Part shown: positions 1-8,097 of the stretch, in pieces
How the letters are laid out: each line of letters begins with the position of its first letter
Numbering within the stretch: position 1 is the stretch's first letter
NCBI GenBank assembly: GCA_947258905.1
Contig: CAMYKF010000752.1
Location: 1-11,181, forward strand
Length of the DNA stretch: 11,181 nucleotides
Origin: an uncultured Pirellulaceae bacterium
Lineage (GTDB): Bacteria; Planctomycetota; Planctomycetia; Pirellulales; Pirellulaceae
Reading direction: 5' to 3'
Translations under genes and position numbers: made by a program
The notes under the pieces: model-generated
What the model was told of the DNA's origin: nothing
Seen by the model: the letters and a program-made list of their open reading frames with translations, nothing else
The model's database searches: none

Positions 1-257
1 ATTTCAATGCTACGACCCACTGCGATTCAGTCAACTGGTTTCTCAAGCATTCCGGGTTGCGTGACACGCGTGTGGGATTCGGGCTGCAGGACTCGTGGCC
101 GGCCGGCCGCTGGCCGTTTATGGTTTGCATCGACCATGTGTTTGTCAGCGATCTTGTCCATGTGCACAGCCGCCAGACCGAACGTCGCGTTGGTTCCGAC
201 CATTTGCCCGTGCTGGTCGAGTTGTCATTCGGCCGTCATCCTCGCACGCGGGATTAA
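1..257 (+). CDS. Endonuclease/exonuclease/phosphatase family protein, C-terminal fragment
   Basis: The gene enters from the left edge; its start and about two thirds of the domain lie outside. The frame begins with the last two bases of a codon that fits Asp, followed by FNATTH, giving the family's (G)DFNA metal-site motif. Further on come a D-x-W-P stretch (DSWPAGRWPF), IDHVF, and the terminal GSDHLPVLVEL, which matches the Ser-Asp-His signature holding the catalytic His of the DNase I-like fold. The order DFN, then IDH, then SDHxPV is characteristic of the superfamily. The family includes nucleases, phosphodiesterases and sphingomyelinase-like enzymes, so the substrate cannot be named from this fragment. 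The stop (TAA, 255-257) lies 29 bp from the convergent stop of the glycosyltransferase gene. No terminator hairpin is evident between them. Confidence 0.85.
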   Translation, partial: FNATTHCDSVNWFLKHSGLRDTRVGFGLQDSWPAGRWPFMVCIDHVFVSDLVHVHSRQTERRVGSDHLPVLVELSFGRHPRTRD

Positions 258-286
258 CCCGTCCCGGCGGTCGACTCTTGCAATTC

Positions 287-1348
287 TCAGGCTGCCTGGC
301 GGTCAGCCAGTGCATCGCCTCGAGCGGCCATAGCACGGCCGCAGGCCTCGACGACCTCGTCAACGGCAATGGTTTGCATCGCCTGGTTGCCGGCGTTGCG
401 TCTTTCTCGGCAGGTGCCGGAATGGTAACGGTTTTGCAAGGCGTAATGCTGTGGCCCCCAGGCACCGGAATCCTGGGGGCGGGTGGGCCCATACAAACCC
501 ACGCAAGTCGTCCCGACAGACGCCGCGAGGTGCAACGGTCCGGTGTCACAACCGACGAACAGGCTGGAGCGGGCCAGCAGGGCAGCCAGTTGGGGCAGGC
601 TGGTTCGCGGTGCCAGGCAGGCGGCACCTCGGGAGAGACGCACGATGTCCGCGGACATGGCCGCTTCCGTGTCACCGGCCCACGTGACCACCGATGGTGT
701 ATCGAATTGGTCCAGCAGGCGTGCCGCGACCTCGGCAAACCGATCGGTCTCCCAGCGTTTGGATGCCCAGCTCGCGCCCGGATTAATGACGATCCAGTTG
801 CGTTCTGCAAGGCCCGCCGTGCACAGAAAATCGGCCGCGAATGCGCGGGCTGATTCGGATACGGGCAAATTGAACTGCGGTTTGTCGACCGTGATGTCCA
901 GTCCGTTTAACAGTTCCAGCGAGCGGTCGGCCAGATGATCCGACGACACTTCGACCAGTCGATTGTTGAACCAGTGCGAAAGTTCGCGAGCGTGTTGACC
1001 GCCAAATCCGACTCGCACCCTGGCGGCAGACAACCAGCCCAACATTGAACTTTTGCAAATACTTTGCGGATCCACCACGATATCGAAACGTCGTTTTTTC
1101 AGTTCATGTCGCAAATGCAGGATCGTCCGCGGGCGTTTGAGCCAGCCTTTGGGTACCGTGATGATTTCGTCGATCTCAGGATGAATGTCCAGCAGATCCG
1201 GAGTCGGGCGTTCCATTGCCCAGGCGATCCACGCCGTGGGCCAGCGGCGGCGTAACGCATGCAGCATTGGCAAGGTAAGGATGCAATCGCCGATGTGACT
1301 GAGTCGGCAGATCAGAATTCGGGGGGCAACGGATTGCTTTGTAGACAC
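287..1348 (-). CDS. Glycosyltransferase family 9 (heptosyltransferase-like)
   Basis: A 353-residue protein of usual GT9 length. This family transfers heptose or related sugars from nucleotide-sugars onto lipopolysaccharide core or other envelope glycans at the inner face of the membrane. The N-terminus (residues 11-28) has the pattern ILICRLSHIGDCILTLP, with the conserved Gly-Asp (G20, D21). The donor-binding half shows INPGASWASKRW (188-199), then VGCDTGPLHLAAS (265-277) and GLYGPTRP (284-291), the GT9 C-terminal signatures. No signal peptide or membrane segment is seen. The start is GTG at 1346-1348, with GGAG 7 nt upstream; an ATG 13 nt further upstream is out of frame. The gene follows the TPR-like gene after a 111-bp gap, so it may be read from the same transcript or from its own promoter. 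The exact sugar and acceptor are unknown, so I give no waaC/waaF symbol. Confidence 0.92.
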   Translation of the reverse strand: MSTKQSVAPRILICRLSHIGDCILTLPMLHALRRRWPTAWIAWAMERPTPDLLDIHPEIDEIITVPKGWLKRPRTILHLRHELKKRRFDIVVDPQSICKSSMLGWLSAARVRVGFGGQHARELSHWFNNRLVEVSSDHLADRSLELLNGLDITVDKPQFNLPVSESARAFAADFLCTAGLAERNWIVINPGASWASKRWETDRFAEVAARLLDQFDTPSVVTWAGDTEAAMSADIVRLSRGAACLAPRTSLPQLAALLARSSLFVGCDTGPLHLAASVGTTCVGLYGPTRPQDSGAWGPQHYALQNRYHSGTCRERRNAGNQAMQTIAVDEVVEACGRAMAARGDALADRQAA

Positions 1349-1459
1349 GGTTGGACTCCATTCCAGAAAAACCCGGACCGCGGGCCATGCGAGCGATCAT
1401 CATAAAGGCGCGCAGCGATACGGCTAATAGCGATGTCGGTTCGGCGGCGTCGCTAGCGA
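1349..1459 (-). other. 111-bp intergenic gap upstream of the glycosyltransferase gene
   Basis: This is the only sizeable gap inside the leftward block. Read on the minus strand, it starts with a 10-nt palindrome (TCGCTAGCGA, 1450-1459) directly after the stop of the TPR-like gene. Near its end it has a short GC stem (CCCG/CGGG, about 1372-1384) followed by five T (1367-1371). The four-base stem is too weak to call a terminator. I found no convincing -35/-10 pair, so whether the glycosyltransferase is co-transcribed with the upstream genes is open. Confidence 0.4.
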
Positions 1460-3205
1460 TCAATCCCGCCGTTCATCATCGTCCAGCGAGAACTCGATGT
1501 TGGGTTGACGTGGCAAATCCCTGCCGCCGCCCTGACCGCGCAAATCCAGGCGATCGGCGACTTCCTCGCTGGTGGGCAATTCATCCAGCGTGTTGGGGAT
1601 TCCGGCTCGATAATCAATGACCGGCTGCAGCACAAAATCGGCCGGCAGGGCATCCTCGCCGGCCGCTTCACGCACCACCATATAGGTTTCGATAACCGTG
1701 ACGATATCATCGAGCATTGGCCCGAGACGCAACTGTGGATACTCTTCCATAATGCCGGCCCATGAGTTGAACGCCTCATCAAACTTTTGAATTGATCCGG
1801 GGTTTAGCTTCTTGTCGCTCGAGACCGGGTCACGGGAATAGTATTCGTCGAAGATGGAACGCCCGCGCAGTTCCATGGCATCGAACTCGGCTTGCCGTGC
1901 CAACAGGCCCTCATCGCTGCCTTCCACCATCGTCTGGTATTTCCAGTGCTCGTAATTGATCGTGCCGCGGAAATGGTCGCCCATCGAGATTTTGATTGTT
2001 TCTTCCGCGAGATTCTGCATGATCACGTCGGCTTTCTGGCGATCGGCAGCCGGCACGGACATCAATACCTGTATGTCGACACCGCTGTCGCCCTGGTACA
2101 GGTCCCGGTCAATCAGCCGCATGCGGTCGAATTCCTCGTCACTGAGTGAATCGATCGGCCGATCGAGTAACGCCCGGTCTTCCGGCGTATAGGTGGCGAG
2201 TTTTTCCGAAAGCAGGTTTTGCCGCACACCGGGTGCCATTTCATCCAGCCGACGGCGGTATTCCTGGACCTTGACCAGTGAATCGGTGAGGCTTTCCAGT
2301 GTCACGTCCAGTTGTTCCACGGCGGTGATGGGACGTCGTCCGTATTCCAGCCATTCGCGGTGCGCACGTTCCCAGTTGGATCGGGCAAACTCGTCGGATC
2401 GAAACTCCGAATGCATGGACAATCCCATATTGCGGAGTTGCGCGGGTTTGTACTGGTAGAACAACATGTCCTTGCGGTATTTGGGGACGGGCGAGCCGTC
2501 GACTCCGGTTTCCACCATCCGCAACGACCGGTCGTACCATTCATAGGCCAGCAACCAGTGATCGGGGCCGTAGGGCGTATCGATGTTGCCGATATCCACA
2601 TAGCGGCTCATTTCCTCATGGAACTGGTCGTCATTGCGAAACAGACTGCGGTACTGCACGCGTTCGTCGGCGGTGCCGAACTTGTTACCACAAAAGAAAC
2701 CCAGCGAATCGATAATGCGATGGTCACGGCGGTTGTAAGGGATACCGGTCGTCAGAAACTCGATGCCCTTTTTGACCCAGTGATAACGTTGTTCGTAATC
2801 GTCGAATTCGACCGATACGTTGTACGAAAGATTGTGGCTCTGGAATTCCCACACGCGAATAAAGTTGGGCTGGATCTTGACCAAAGAATTCAGCGTGGAA
2901 CTGAACGTGTCCCAGTTCTTTTTGTCTTTGGCGTCGATGGCCTGTAACCACAACAGATTAACGGCCAGACCGCGGAGACCGAGGGAGGCCAGTTTCATGG
3001 TTTCGCTGCCGGGATCGATCTCGGACAGCTTGGCCAGTGACAACTCGTGCTTGTCACGCAACATCGACAGCACGCCGCCGGGGTTTTTGACGGCATTTTC
3101 CTTGTCACGCGTAGCCGGGCGGCTGATGAGTGACAACGGGATCAGCAAAGCGCCAATGATGGCGATGTAAATAACCTTGCGAACAAAGCTTTTGTTTTGA
3201 CTCAT
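1460..3205 (-). CDS. Membrane-anchored TPR-like protein of unknown function, partner of the ABC exporter
   Basis: A 581-residue protein with one N-terminal hydrophobic segment (about residues 11-28) after a basic start (KSFVRK), which suggests a signal anchor with the bulk outside the cytoplasm. Residues 70-155 are helical and resemble TPR repeats: LGLRGLAVNLLWLQA, then a KNWDTF...LNSLVKIQPNF unit, then VSVEFDDYEQRYHWVKKGIEFL. From memory, this stretch (LRG...NLLW...LQPNFI.VW...NLSYNVSVEFDDY) is typical of a protein found widely in planctomycetes next to an ABC-2 transporter and often given uninformative names. The rest is charged and helical, and the tail is acidic (residues 573-581). The ATG overlaps the permease stop as ATGA, so the two are translationally coupled. 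I infer a structural or regulatory subunit of the exporter. No enzyme motif was recognised. Confidence 0.85.
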   Translation of the reverse strand: MSQNKSFVRKVIYIAIIGALLIPLSLISRPATRDKENAVKNPGGVLSMLRDKHELSLAKLSEIDPGSETMKLASLGLRGLAVNLLWLQAIDAKDKKNWDTFSSTLNSLVKIQPNFIRVWEFQSHNLSYNVSVEFDDYEQRYHWVKKGIEFLTTGIPYNRRDHRIIDSLGFFCGNKFGTADERVQYRSLFRNDDQFHEEMSRYVDIGNIDTPYGPDHWLLAYEWYDRSLRMVETGVDGSPVPKYRKDMLFYQYKPAQLRNMGLSMHSEFRSDEFARSNWERAHREWLEYGRRPITAVEQLDVTLESLTDSLVKVQEYRRRLDEMAPGVRQNLLSEKLATYTPEDRALLDRPIDSLSDEEFDRMRLIDRDLYQGDSGVDIQVLMSVPAADRQKADVIMQNLAEETIKISMGDHFRGTINYEHWKYQTMVEGSDEGLLARQAEFDAMELRGRSIFDEYYSRDPVSSDKKLNPGSIQKFDEAFNSWAGIMEEYPQLRLGPMLDDIVTVIETYMVVREAAGEDALPADFVLQPVIDYRAGIPNTLDELPTSEEVADRLDLRGQGGGRDLPRQPNIEFSLDDDERRD

Positions 3206-5172
3206 CCGGCCAGCTCCCGTGTCTTCAAGCTAAAGTAGCCAAGGAATACCAGTCCCACGCAAAATGCGCCTGTAATGCAGGCGGCCACCAGCAACCGGTC
3301 ATTGCTCACAAAATATCCGTAAGTCAGGAAATCGGAAAAGTCCAGCCGCGAGAAATTCGGCACGATGTCGGTGACCGAGCGGACCATCCCGATAAACACC
3401 ATGTCGATACGTTCCATGATTTGCGTACCGAGGGTATCCGGCAATGGTTGACCCATGTTCTTTTGCGTGATCAACCGCACCAATGACTCAATCGGGCCGC
3501 CCCCTTCGACATCGGGCACGGCAAATTTGGAAATCGCGTCGGAAAAGAAGCCAAAAATGATGGTGCAGATCGTGGCCAGCATAGTGACCGGAGCGCTGAG
3601 GAATGTGCTGAAGGAAACACCCAGCGAAATCACGATCATCATTTGCAGCCAGATACCCATGTAGCCCTTGGTAAAGTTCCACCAGTAGGCCTGGTCAGCG
3701 GCTCGAAAATAGATGTCGGCCCGGGCCATGCCCAGGTACTGGTTTTCATCCACGCAACGCACAATCAATTTGATGTTGCCGTTGGCGGCGAAATCGTCGA
3801 ACAGGTCGTAGATGCCCGAGCCGATCAGTTCGCCGTTGGGTGCGAAGACCTGGCCGGGCAATTTGCGGGGAATGGCCTTGACCTGGACGTCGAACTCCTG
3901 CGATTCAAATTCCAGCAATTCCGAGCGGAAGCGATTGCCGGTCTCTTCGTCACCTTCGGCGGGCACCGATTCGAATTGCAATCCCACGCGAACACGCGTA
4001 TAGATATCGCCCATCGTGGAGCGGAACACGCCGAGAGTCAGTTCCAGTGGCAACTTGTCGGCATTGTCAAAACGATTGGCAGTGAAATCCGAGAAATAGA
4101 ACTCGGCCCGCGACAGGGTCACTCCGCCGGAAACATAGCCCCGGTAACCCCACTGGTCACCTACACTGATTCCTTTGCGGCGGGGACTGCCCTGACGGTC
4201 GTAAAACACCAACTGGTCGGCATACAAGGGAACGCGGGCCCGGAAAAATCCCCGCGCGTCCGACATATCATAACCGCCGTCGCTGTACGAGATTTTGTGC
4301 GTGTGCCCGCCTTCGTGCGTAACATTCAGCCGCCGATAGACGATTTTTTCGCCCCGCGTTTCCTGGCTGATCACCGAATCCATATTCACCGGCGGCGGCG
4401 CATCCTTGTCCCGCACATCTTCGATAATCTCGACCCAGTGCCGGTGCCCGGAATCGAGGGAGGTCGTCGTTTCGGTGACCGCGTTTTCCGACGCGCGGTG
4501 GCCGGTCGTGAACGGGTCGACCTCCGACATCACAACCTCGCCGTTTTCCGCGCGGGAGATCTCATGCGAATGTGACAGACCGCGCCACACAAACAGCAGA
4601 CTGATCACACCCATCAGCAACAGCAGCCCGGTACCCAGGGCAGCAAATCCGAGGACACGACCCAGCACAATTTCGCTGGTCCGCACCGGCTTGGTGGCCA
4701 CTGTGTAGATCGTGCGATTTTTGATGTCGTCAGGCAGGCTGAAGGCGCTGATCAGCATCACCATCATGAGGATCAGCAATTGCGTGCCCCACATCACGAA
4801 GTTGATATATACGCGTTCGGGGTTGTCGGCGCCGGAAATAAACCAGCCGCCAAACAACAGGGCCACGGCGAATATGATAAACGCGATCAGGATTACGCGG
4901 CGCCGCACGGCTTCCTTGGCCGCCAGTCGGGCGATGGCAAATATCCGTCGCGGCGAAATGCGAATCCAGTCCGGTCCCGCATTGGCCACGACCTTGGCCA
5001 CCACGTAAAAGGCCTCGCCCGGTCCGTGCCGAAAGGCAGCGACGAGATAGCCAAAAAACAGGCCAAACAGGCAGGCAGCCACCACCAGCAGCAGAAAGAT
5101 ATAGAAGGCGCCGGGGCCATCCTGCCAGCCGAACAGCCACGTCATGATTTCCGGAAACGTCTCGACAACCAC
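3202..5172 (-). CDS. ABC-2 type permease with large extracytoplasmic domain
   Basis: A 656-residue membrane subunit of an ABC exporter. Hydrophobic segments lie at about residues 22-45, 92-113, 127-146, 174-196, 505-526, 527-547 and 627-649. After the third, the cytoplasmic stretch LPDDIKNRTIYTVATKPVRTSE (146-167) matches the ABC-2 pattern that contacts the ATPase. Residues about 200-500 form an insert of some 300 residues, predicted outside the membrane, rich in beta-type sequence and containing several His pairs (HSH 201-203, HRH 243-245, HEGGHTH 286-292). Ordinary ABC-2 permeases (250-400 residues) lack such an insert. The start is GTG at 5170-5172, preceded by GGGAG 9 nt upstream and 5 nt past the ATPase stop; an alternative ATG (codon 10, 5145) has a poorer ribosome site. 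The stop TGA overlaps the next gene's ATG. The substrate is unknown. Confidence 0.9.
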   Translation of the reverse strand: MVVETFPEIMTWLFGWQDGPGAFYIFLLLVVAACLFGLFFGYLVAAFRHGPGEAFYVVAKVVANAGPDWIRISPRRIFAIARLAAKEAVRRRVILIAFIIFAVALLFGGWFISGADNPERVYINFVMWGTQLLILMMVMLISAFSLPDDIKNRTIYTVATKPVRTSEIVLGRVLGFAALGTGLLLLMGVISLLFVWRGLSHSHEISRAENGEVVMSEVDPFTTGHRASENAVTETTTSLDSGHRHWVEIIEDVRDKDAPPPVNMDSVISQETRGEKIVYRRLNVTHEGGHTHKISYSDGGYDMSDARGFFRARVPLYADQLVFYDRQGSPRRKGISVGDQWGYRGYVSGGVTLSRAEFYFSDFTANRFDNADKLPLELTLGVFRSTMGDIYTRVRVGLQFESVPAEGDEETGNRFRSELLEFESQEFDVQVKAIPRKLPGQVFAPNGELIGSGIYDLFDDFAANGNIKLIVRCVDENQYLGMARADIYFRAADQAYWWNFTKGYMGIWLQMMIVISLGVSFSTFLSAPVTMLATICTIIFGFFSDAISKFAVPDVEGGGPIESLVRLITQKNMGQPLPDTLGTQIMERIDMVFIGMVRSVTDIVPNFSRLDFSDFLTYGYFVSNDRLLVAACITGAFCVGLVFLGYFSLKTRELAG

Positions 5173-5177
5173 GTCGG

Positions 5178-6137
5178 CTAACTCCCTTGTTCCCTGTCTT
5201 CACTGGTGGCCCGACGACCGGGACGCTCTTCACTTTCGCGCACGATGTTCAGGAACAGTTCCTCCAGCGTCGTGCGCGGATTTTCGATCGCGACCACGTC
5301 GCCACCGTGCTTGCGAATCACTTGAGCAATTTCTTCGTGAGCTTCCTGCGGCAGTCCGCGGGCACGGACGGACGTTTCATCGCTGACCTGCAGCAGGTCG
5401 TCGACAGCGCCCAGTTCCTTGAGCTCGCCCTGATACAGGATGGCGATGCGGTCGCACACGTCCTGCACGTCGGCCAGCAGGTGGCTGCACATGACCACCG
5501 TTTTGTTCTGCGACTTGAGCTCCAGAATCATGTCTTTCATTTCGCGGGTACCCAACGGGTCCAGGCCCGATGTCGGTTCGTCCAGCAACACCAGATCGGG
5601 GTCATTGATCAGTGCCTGGGCCAGACCGATCCGCCGTGTCATGCCCTTGGAATACTCCTTTAACTGACGACGTTTGGCCCACGTCAAACCCACCTTTTCG
5701 ATCAGCGAATCGATACGTTGCTGACGCACATCGCTGGGCATGTCAAACAGCCGGCCGTAAAAGTCCAGTGTTTCTTCGGCGGTGAGGAACTTGTACAGAT
5801 AGGATTCCTCCGGCAGATAACCAATGCGTTCGTTCTTGGTCGTCTCGGTCGAGTCCTTGCCAAAAACCAGGGCCCGGCCACTGGTGGGAAACAGCAATCC
5901 CAGCAGCAACTTGATGGTGGTCGATTTGCCGGAGCCGTTGGGTCCCAGCAGTCCGAAGATCTCGCCCTTACGCACCTCAAGGTCCAGTGCCTTGAGAGCG
6001 CGAACTTTTTGTCGACCCCAGAAATCCCGGTAAACCTTGGTCAGGTTTTGCGTTTCGATAATGACGTCCGGATCATAATCCGGGTTGGTTTGCACCAGCC
6101 GATCACCGGTTTGTTCTGCAGCGGCTGCTTCTGTCAT
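5178..6137 (-). CDS. ABC transporter ATP-binding protein (ABC-2 exporter type)
   Basis: A 319-residue ATPase that powers the adjacent permease. Visible motifs are Walker A GPNGSGKS (65-72), a Q-loop region IGYLPEES (105-112), the signature YSKGMTRRIGLAQAL (162-176), Walker B LVLLDEPTSGLDP (182-194) and the switch His in CSHLL (H219). The Walker B/D-loop stretch and the YLPE sequence are usual for ABC-2/CcmA-type export ATPases. A tail of about 95 residues with alternating helix and strand (IRKHGGDVVAIENPRTTLEELFLNIV) is the common C-terminal regulatory domain. An ATG at 6135-6137 is chosen because AGGAG stands 8 nt upstream; the frame stays open for 49 more codons, but that extension resembles untranslated leader. 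It is the first gene of the leftward operon, 5 nt from the permease start. Confidence 0.95.
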   Translation of the reverse strand: MTEAAAAEQTGDRLVQTNPDYDPDVIIETQNLTKVYRDFWGRQKVRALKALDLEVRKGEIFGLLGPNGSGKSTTIKLLLGLLFPTSGRALVFGKDSTETTKNERIGYLPEESYLYKFLTAEETLDFYGRLFDMPSDVRQQRIDSLIEKVGLTWAKRRQLKEYSKGMTRRIGLAQALINDPDLVLLDEPTSGLDPLGTREMKDMILELKSQNKTVVMCSHLLADVQDVCDRIAILYQGELKELGAVDDLLQVSDETSVRARGLPQEAHEEIAQVIRKHGGDVVAIENPRTTLEELFLNIVRESEERPGRRATSEDREQGS

Positions 6138-6575
6138 GCCAGGGACTCCTGCGACCGTGGCAAGTTGCGGTCGCCTGTGAGCAGGGAATCGGGGTTGGAA
6201 AATTAATGTCGCGGGGCCGATCGACGCGGAAAAGCAACCCTGCAGGTCGGCGCAGATCGGTAATCGGGCACCGCACCGATCCACAGGTTACGATTTCTAC
6301 GACCAGTCAGCGACGCGGGTTCGTGGGATTCCGTTCCGCCGTACAATGATCTTGCAGGTGGATCGGCTGGCCAGCGGCCGCGGTCCGAGTCAGATCCCTC
6401 GCGAAAACCAGTCTCGCAGCGGCCTCCACTATAAAAGCCCCACGTCCGCCTTTCAACCGACCCCAACTGCCGTTGACCGGCGTCCGCACGAAAACCAGAC
6501 TTGCCTGCTGACCCGAATGCCCGCCGCGGCCCGTTCCATGATCCCGAGTCCGCTCAAACATCTGACATTGCGAAA
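6138..6575. promoter_or_regulatory. Divergent intergenic region between the ABC operon and folC
   Basis: This 438-bp stretch separates two divergent genes and should hold promoters for both. On the plus strand two -10-like hexamers stand out: TACAAT at 6342-6347 (with a poor TTCGTG 16 nt upstream) and TATAAA at 6430-6435 (no good -35). Either could serve folC, with a leader of about 130-230 nt. On the minus side I found no convincing -35/-10 pair, only an AT-rich patch near 6198-6206. A hairpin next to the ABC ribosome site is listed separately. Short open frames here have no recognisable protein and no good ribosome site, so I call no gene. Confidence 0.4.
6151..6174 (-). promoter_or_regulatory. 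Leader hairpin abutting the ABC operon ribosome binding site
   Basis: A perfect 7-bp stem (GCGACCG, 6151-6157, with CGGTCGC, 6168-6174) closes a 10-nt loop. On the minus-strand transcript its last base directly precedes AGGAG (6146-6150), which lies 8 nt before the ATPase ATG. A hairpin in this place could influence ribosome access or protect the mRNA 5' end. There is no T-run, so it is not a terminator. That it is regulatory is inference. Confidence 0.35.
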
Positions 6576-8042
6576 ATGCTAACTGAACCGCACGAGTCAA
6601 CCTGCGACGGACGCCTGCAGAGGGAACTGGATTTTCTGTTTGGCCGGATCAATTACGAGTGCACCACCGATGTCAGCTATCCTCGGCACTTCAAGCTGGA
6701 ATCGATGCGGCGTCTGCTGGACCGACTGGACAACCCGCAGGATTCTTACGACATCGTGCATGTGGCGGGTACCAAGGGCAAAGGTTCGGTTTGCCGCATG
6801 ATTGCCGGCGCCCTGAATCAGTCAGGCATTCGCACGGGCGTCTACAGTTCACCGCATATCGAAACGATTTGTGAACGCATTCACGTCGGGGGCCAGCCCA
6901 TTTCCACGGATCATCTGACCCGGGTGCTGGGAGAATTGCGCAACGTCGTGCTCGAACTGGATCGCCGTGCCGAAACGGAGCACTGGCGCAAAAACAGTTT
7001 TTTTGAAATTATCACTGCCGCCGCCTTGCTGTACTTCCAGCAACAGGGCGTGCAGCACGTGGTTCTGGAAGTCGGACTGGGGGGGCGTCTCGATTCAACC
7101 AATGTCTGCCAGCCGCGGTTGTGTGTGATTACCAACATCAGCATTGATCACACGAAACAGCTTGGTTCGACCGTGGATCGCATTGCCCGGGAAAAAGCCG
7201 GCATCATCAAACGGCGCGTGCCGGTGATCAGCGGCGCGACCGCTCCCCTGGCCGCGCGTGAGATTCGCGAAACCAGCGCGGTATGCGATTCGCCACTGAT
7301 TGAACTGGGACGGGACATTACGGTCCAGCCATTGCCGGGCGAGAGCGGTGACCTCAATGTGCGTTTCAATACCAGCGGCAGTTTGCCCGATGGAACGGAT
7401 TATCAAATGAACGCGGTGGAACTTGCTTCACCCGCCATGCACCAGATCGAGAATGCCGCGCTGGCAATCGCGGCCCTGAAGATGCTGGCCCGTGATCGAG
7501 CCGCCATTAACGAGAATGCGATCCGTGAGTCCCTGCGGAATTTTTCCATGATTGGCCGCTGTGAAATTCTCGCCCGGCAGCCCTTTATCATCGTAGATAT
7601 GGCTCACAATGTGGCCTCGATTCGAGCACTGACCCATACGTTGCGTCGTGTCGTGGCCAGTGGTTCGGGCCGGGGGCGACGCATTTTGGTGTTTGGTTCC
7701 AGCCGGGACAAGGACCTGACGGGCATGCTGGACAGCCTGTTGCCCGAGTTTGACCAGGCGGTGTTTACCCGGTTTGTGGAGAATCCGCGGGCAACCGATC
7801 CGCAACAACTGCTGGAGACAGCTCAGGGGGTTGTTCAGAAATCCGGCCTGGTCGTGAGTCTGGATGCGACAGCCTCGCCCGCGCAGGTGTGGCAGCGAAT
7901 TCAGGCCGACTTGCAATCGGATGACATGTTGTGCGTCACGGGTTCCGCTTTTTTGATTGCGGAAATGCGGCCCCTGATCAGTCCGGGCAGCAGACGCCAT
8001 GACAGTGATTTGCACGTTGAAGGCCTGCAGCCGATCCGATAG
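6576..8042 (+). CDS. folC: Bifunctional folylpolyglutamate synthase/dihydrofolate synthase
   Basis: A Mur-ligase-family enzyme that adds glutamate to dihydropteroate and/or folates using ATP, in the cytoplasm, as part of folate synthesis. Visible motifs: ATP-binding loop GTKGKGS (65-71), SSPHIETICERI (91-102), EVGLGGRLDSTNV (165-177), ITNISIDHTKQLG (185-197) followed by IAREKAGIIK (203-212, with the usual modified-Lys region), then HQIENAALAIAAL (289-301), GRCEIL (327-332), DMAHN (341-345) opening the C-terminal domain, FGSSRDKD (373-380) and VTGSAFLIAEMR (454-465). The length of 488 residues is somewhat more than the usual 420-450. ATG 6576 is chosen; an in-frame TTG at 6501 would add 25 residues with no homology-like features. 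Neither has a clear SD. Two small plus-strand genes follow. Confidence 0.93.
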   Translation: MLTEPHESTCDGRLQRELDFLFGRINYECTTDVSYPRHFKLESMRRLLDRLDNPQDSYDIVHVAGTKGKGSVCRMIAGALNQSGIRTGVYSSPHIETICERIHVGGQPISTDHLTRVLGELRNVVLELDRRAETEHWRKNSFFEIITAAALLYFQQQGVQHVVLEVGLGGRLDSTNVCQPRLCVITNISIDHTKQLGSTVDRIAREKAGIIKRRVPVISGATAPLAAREIRETSAVCDSPLIELGRDITVQPLPGESGDLNVRFNTSGSLPDGTDYQMNAVELASPAMHQIENAALAIAALKMLARDRAAINENAIRESLRNFSMIGRCEILARQPFIIVDMAHNVASIRALTHTLRRVVASGSGRGRRILVFGSSRDKDLTGMLDSLLPEFDQAVFTRFVENPRATDPQQLLETAQGVVQKSGLVVSLDATASPAQVWQRIQADLQSDDMLCVTGSAFLIAEMRPLISPGSRRHDSDLHVEGLQPIR

Positions 8043-8097
8043 ACTTCCCTGTTGCCAAAAACAAAAACACACGTGATACAGACAAGCAGGAAACAGC

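Noticed and set aside
290..308. GGCTG...CAGCC inverted repeat near the end of the glycosyltransferase gene, considered as a terminator
   Set aside because: Five-base stem, inside coding sequence, with no T-run on either side.
95..853. 252-residue plus-strand frame opposite the glycosyltransferase
   Set aside because: It overlaps both the EEP fragment and the GT9 gene, which are supported by motifs; it has no recognisable protein pattern.
3643..4575. 310-residue plus-strand frame opposite the permease
   Set aside because: It is the shadow of the permease extracytoplasmic domain, with no signal, motif or ribosome site.
6138..6284. N-terminal extension of the ABC ATPase to 6284
   Set aside because: The extra 49 residues do not resemble the family, whereas the internal ATG at 6137 has an excellent ribosome site.
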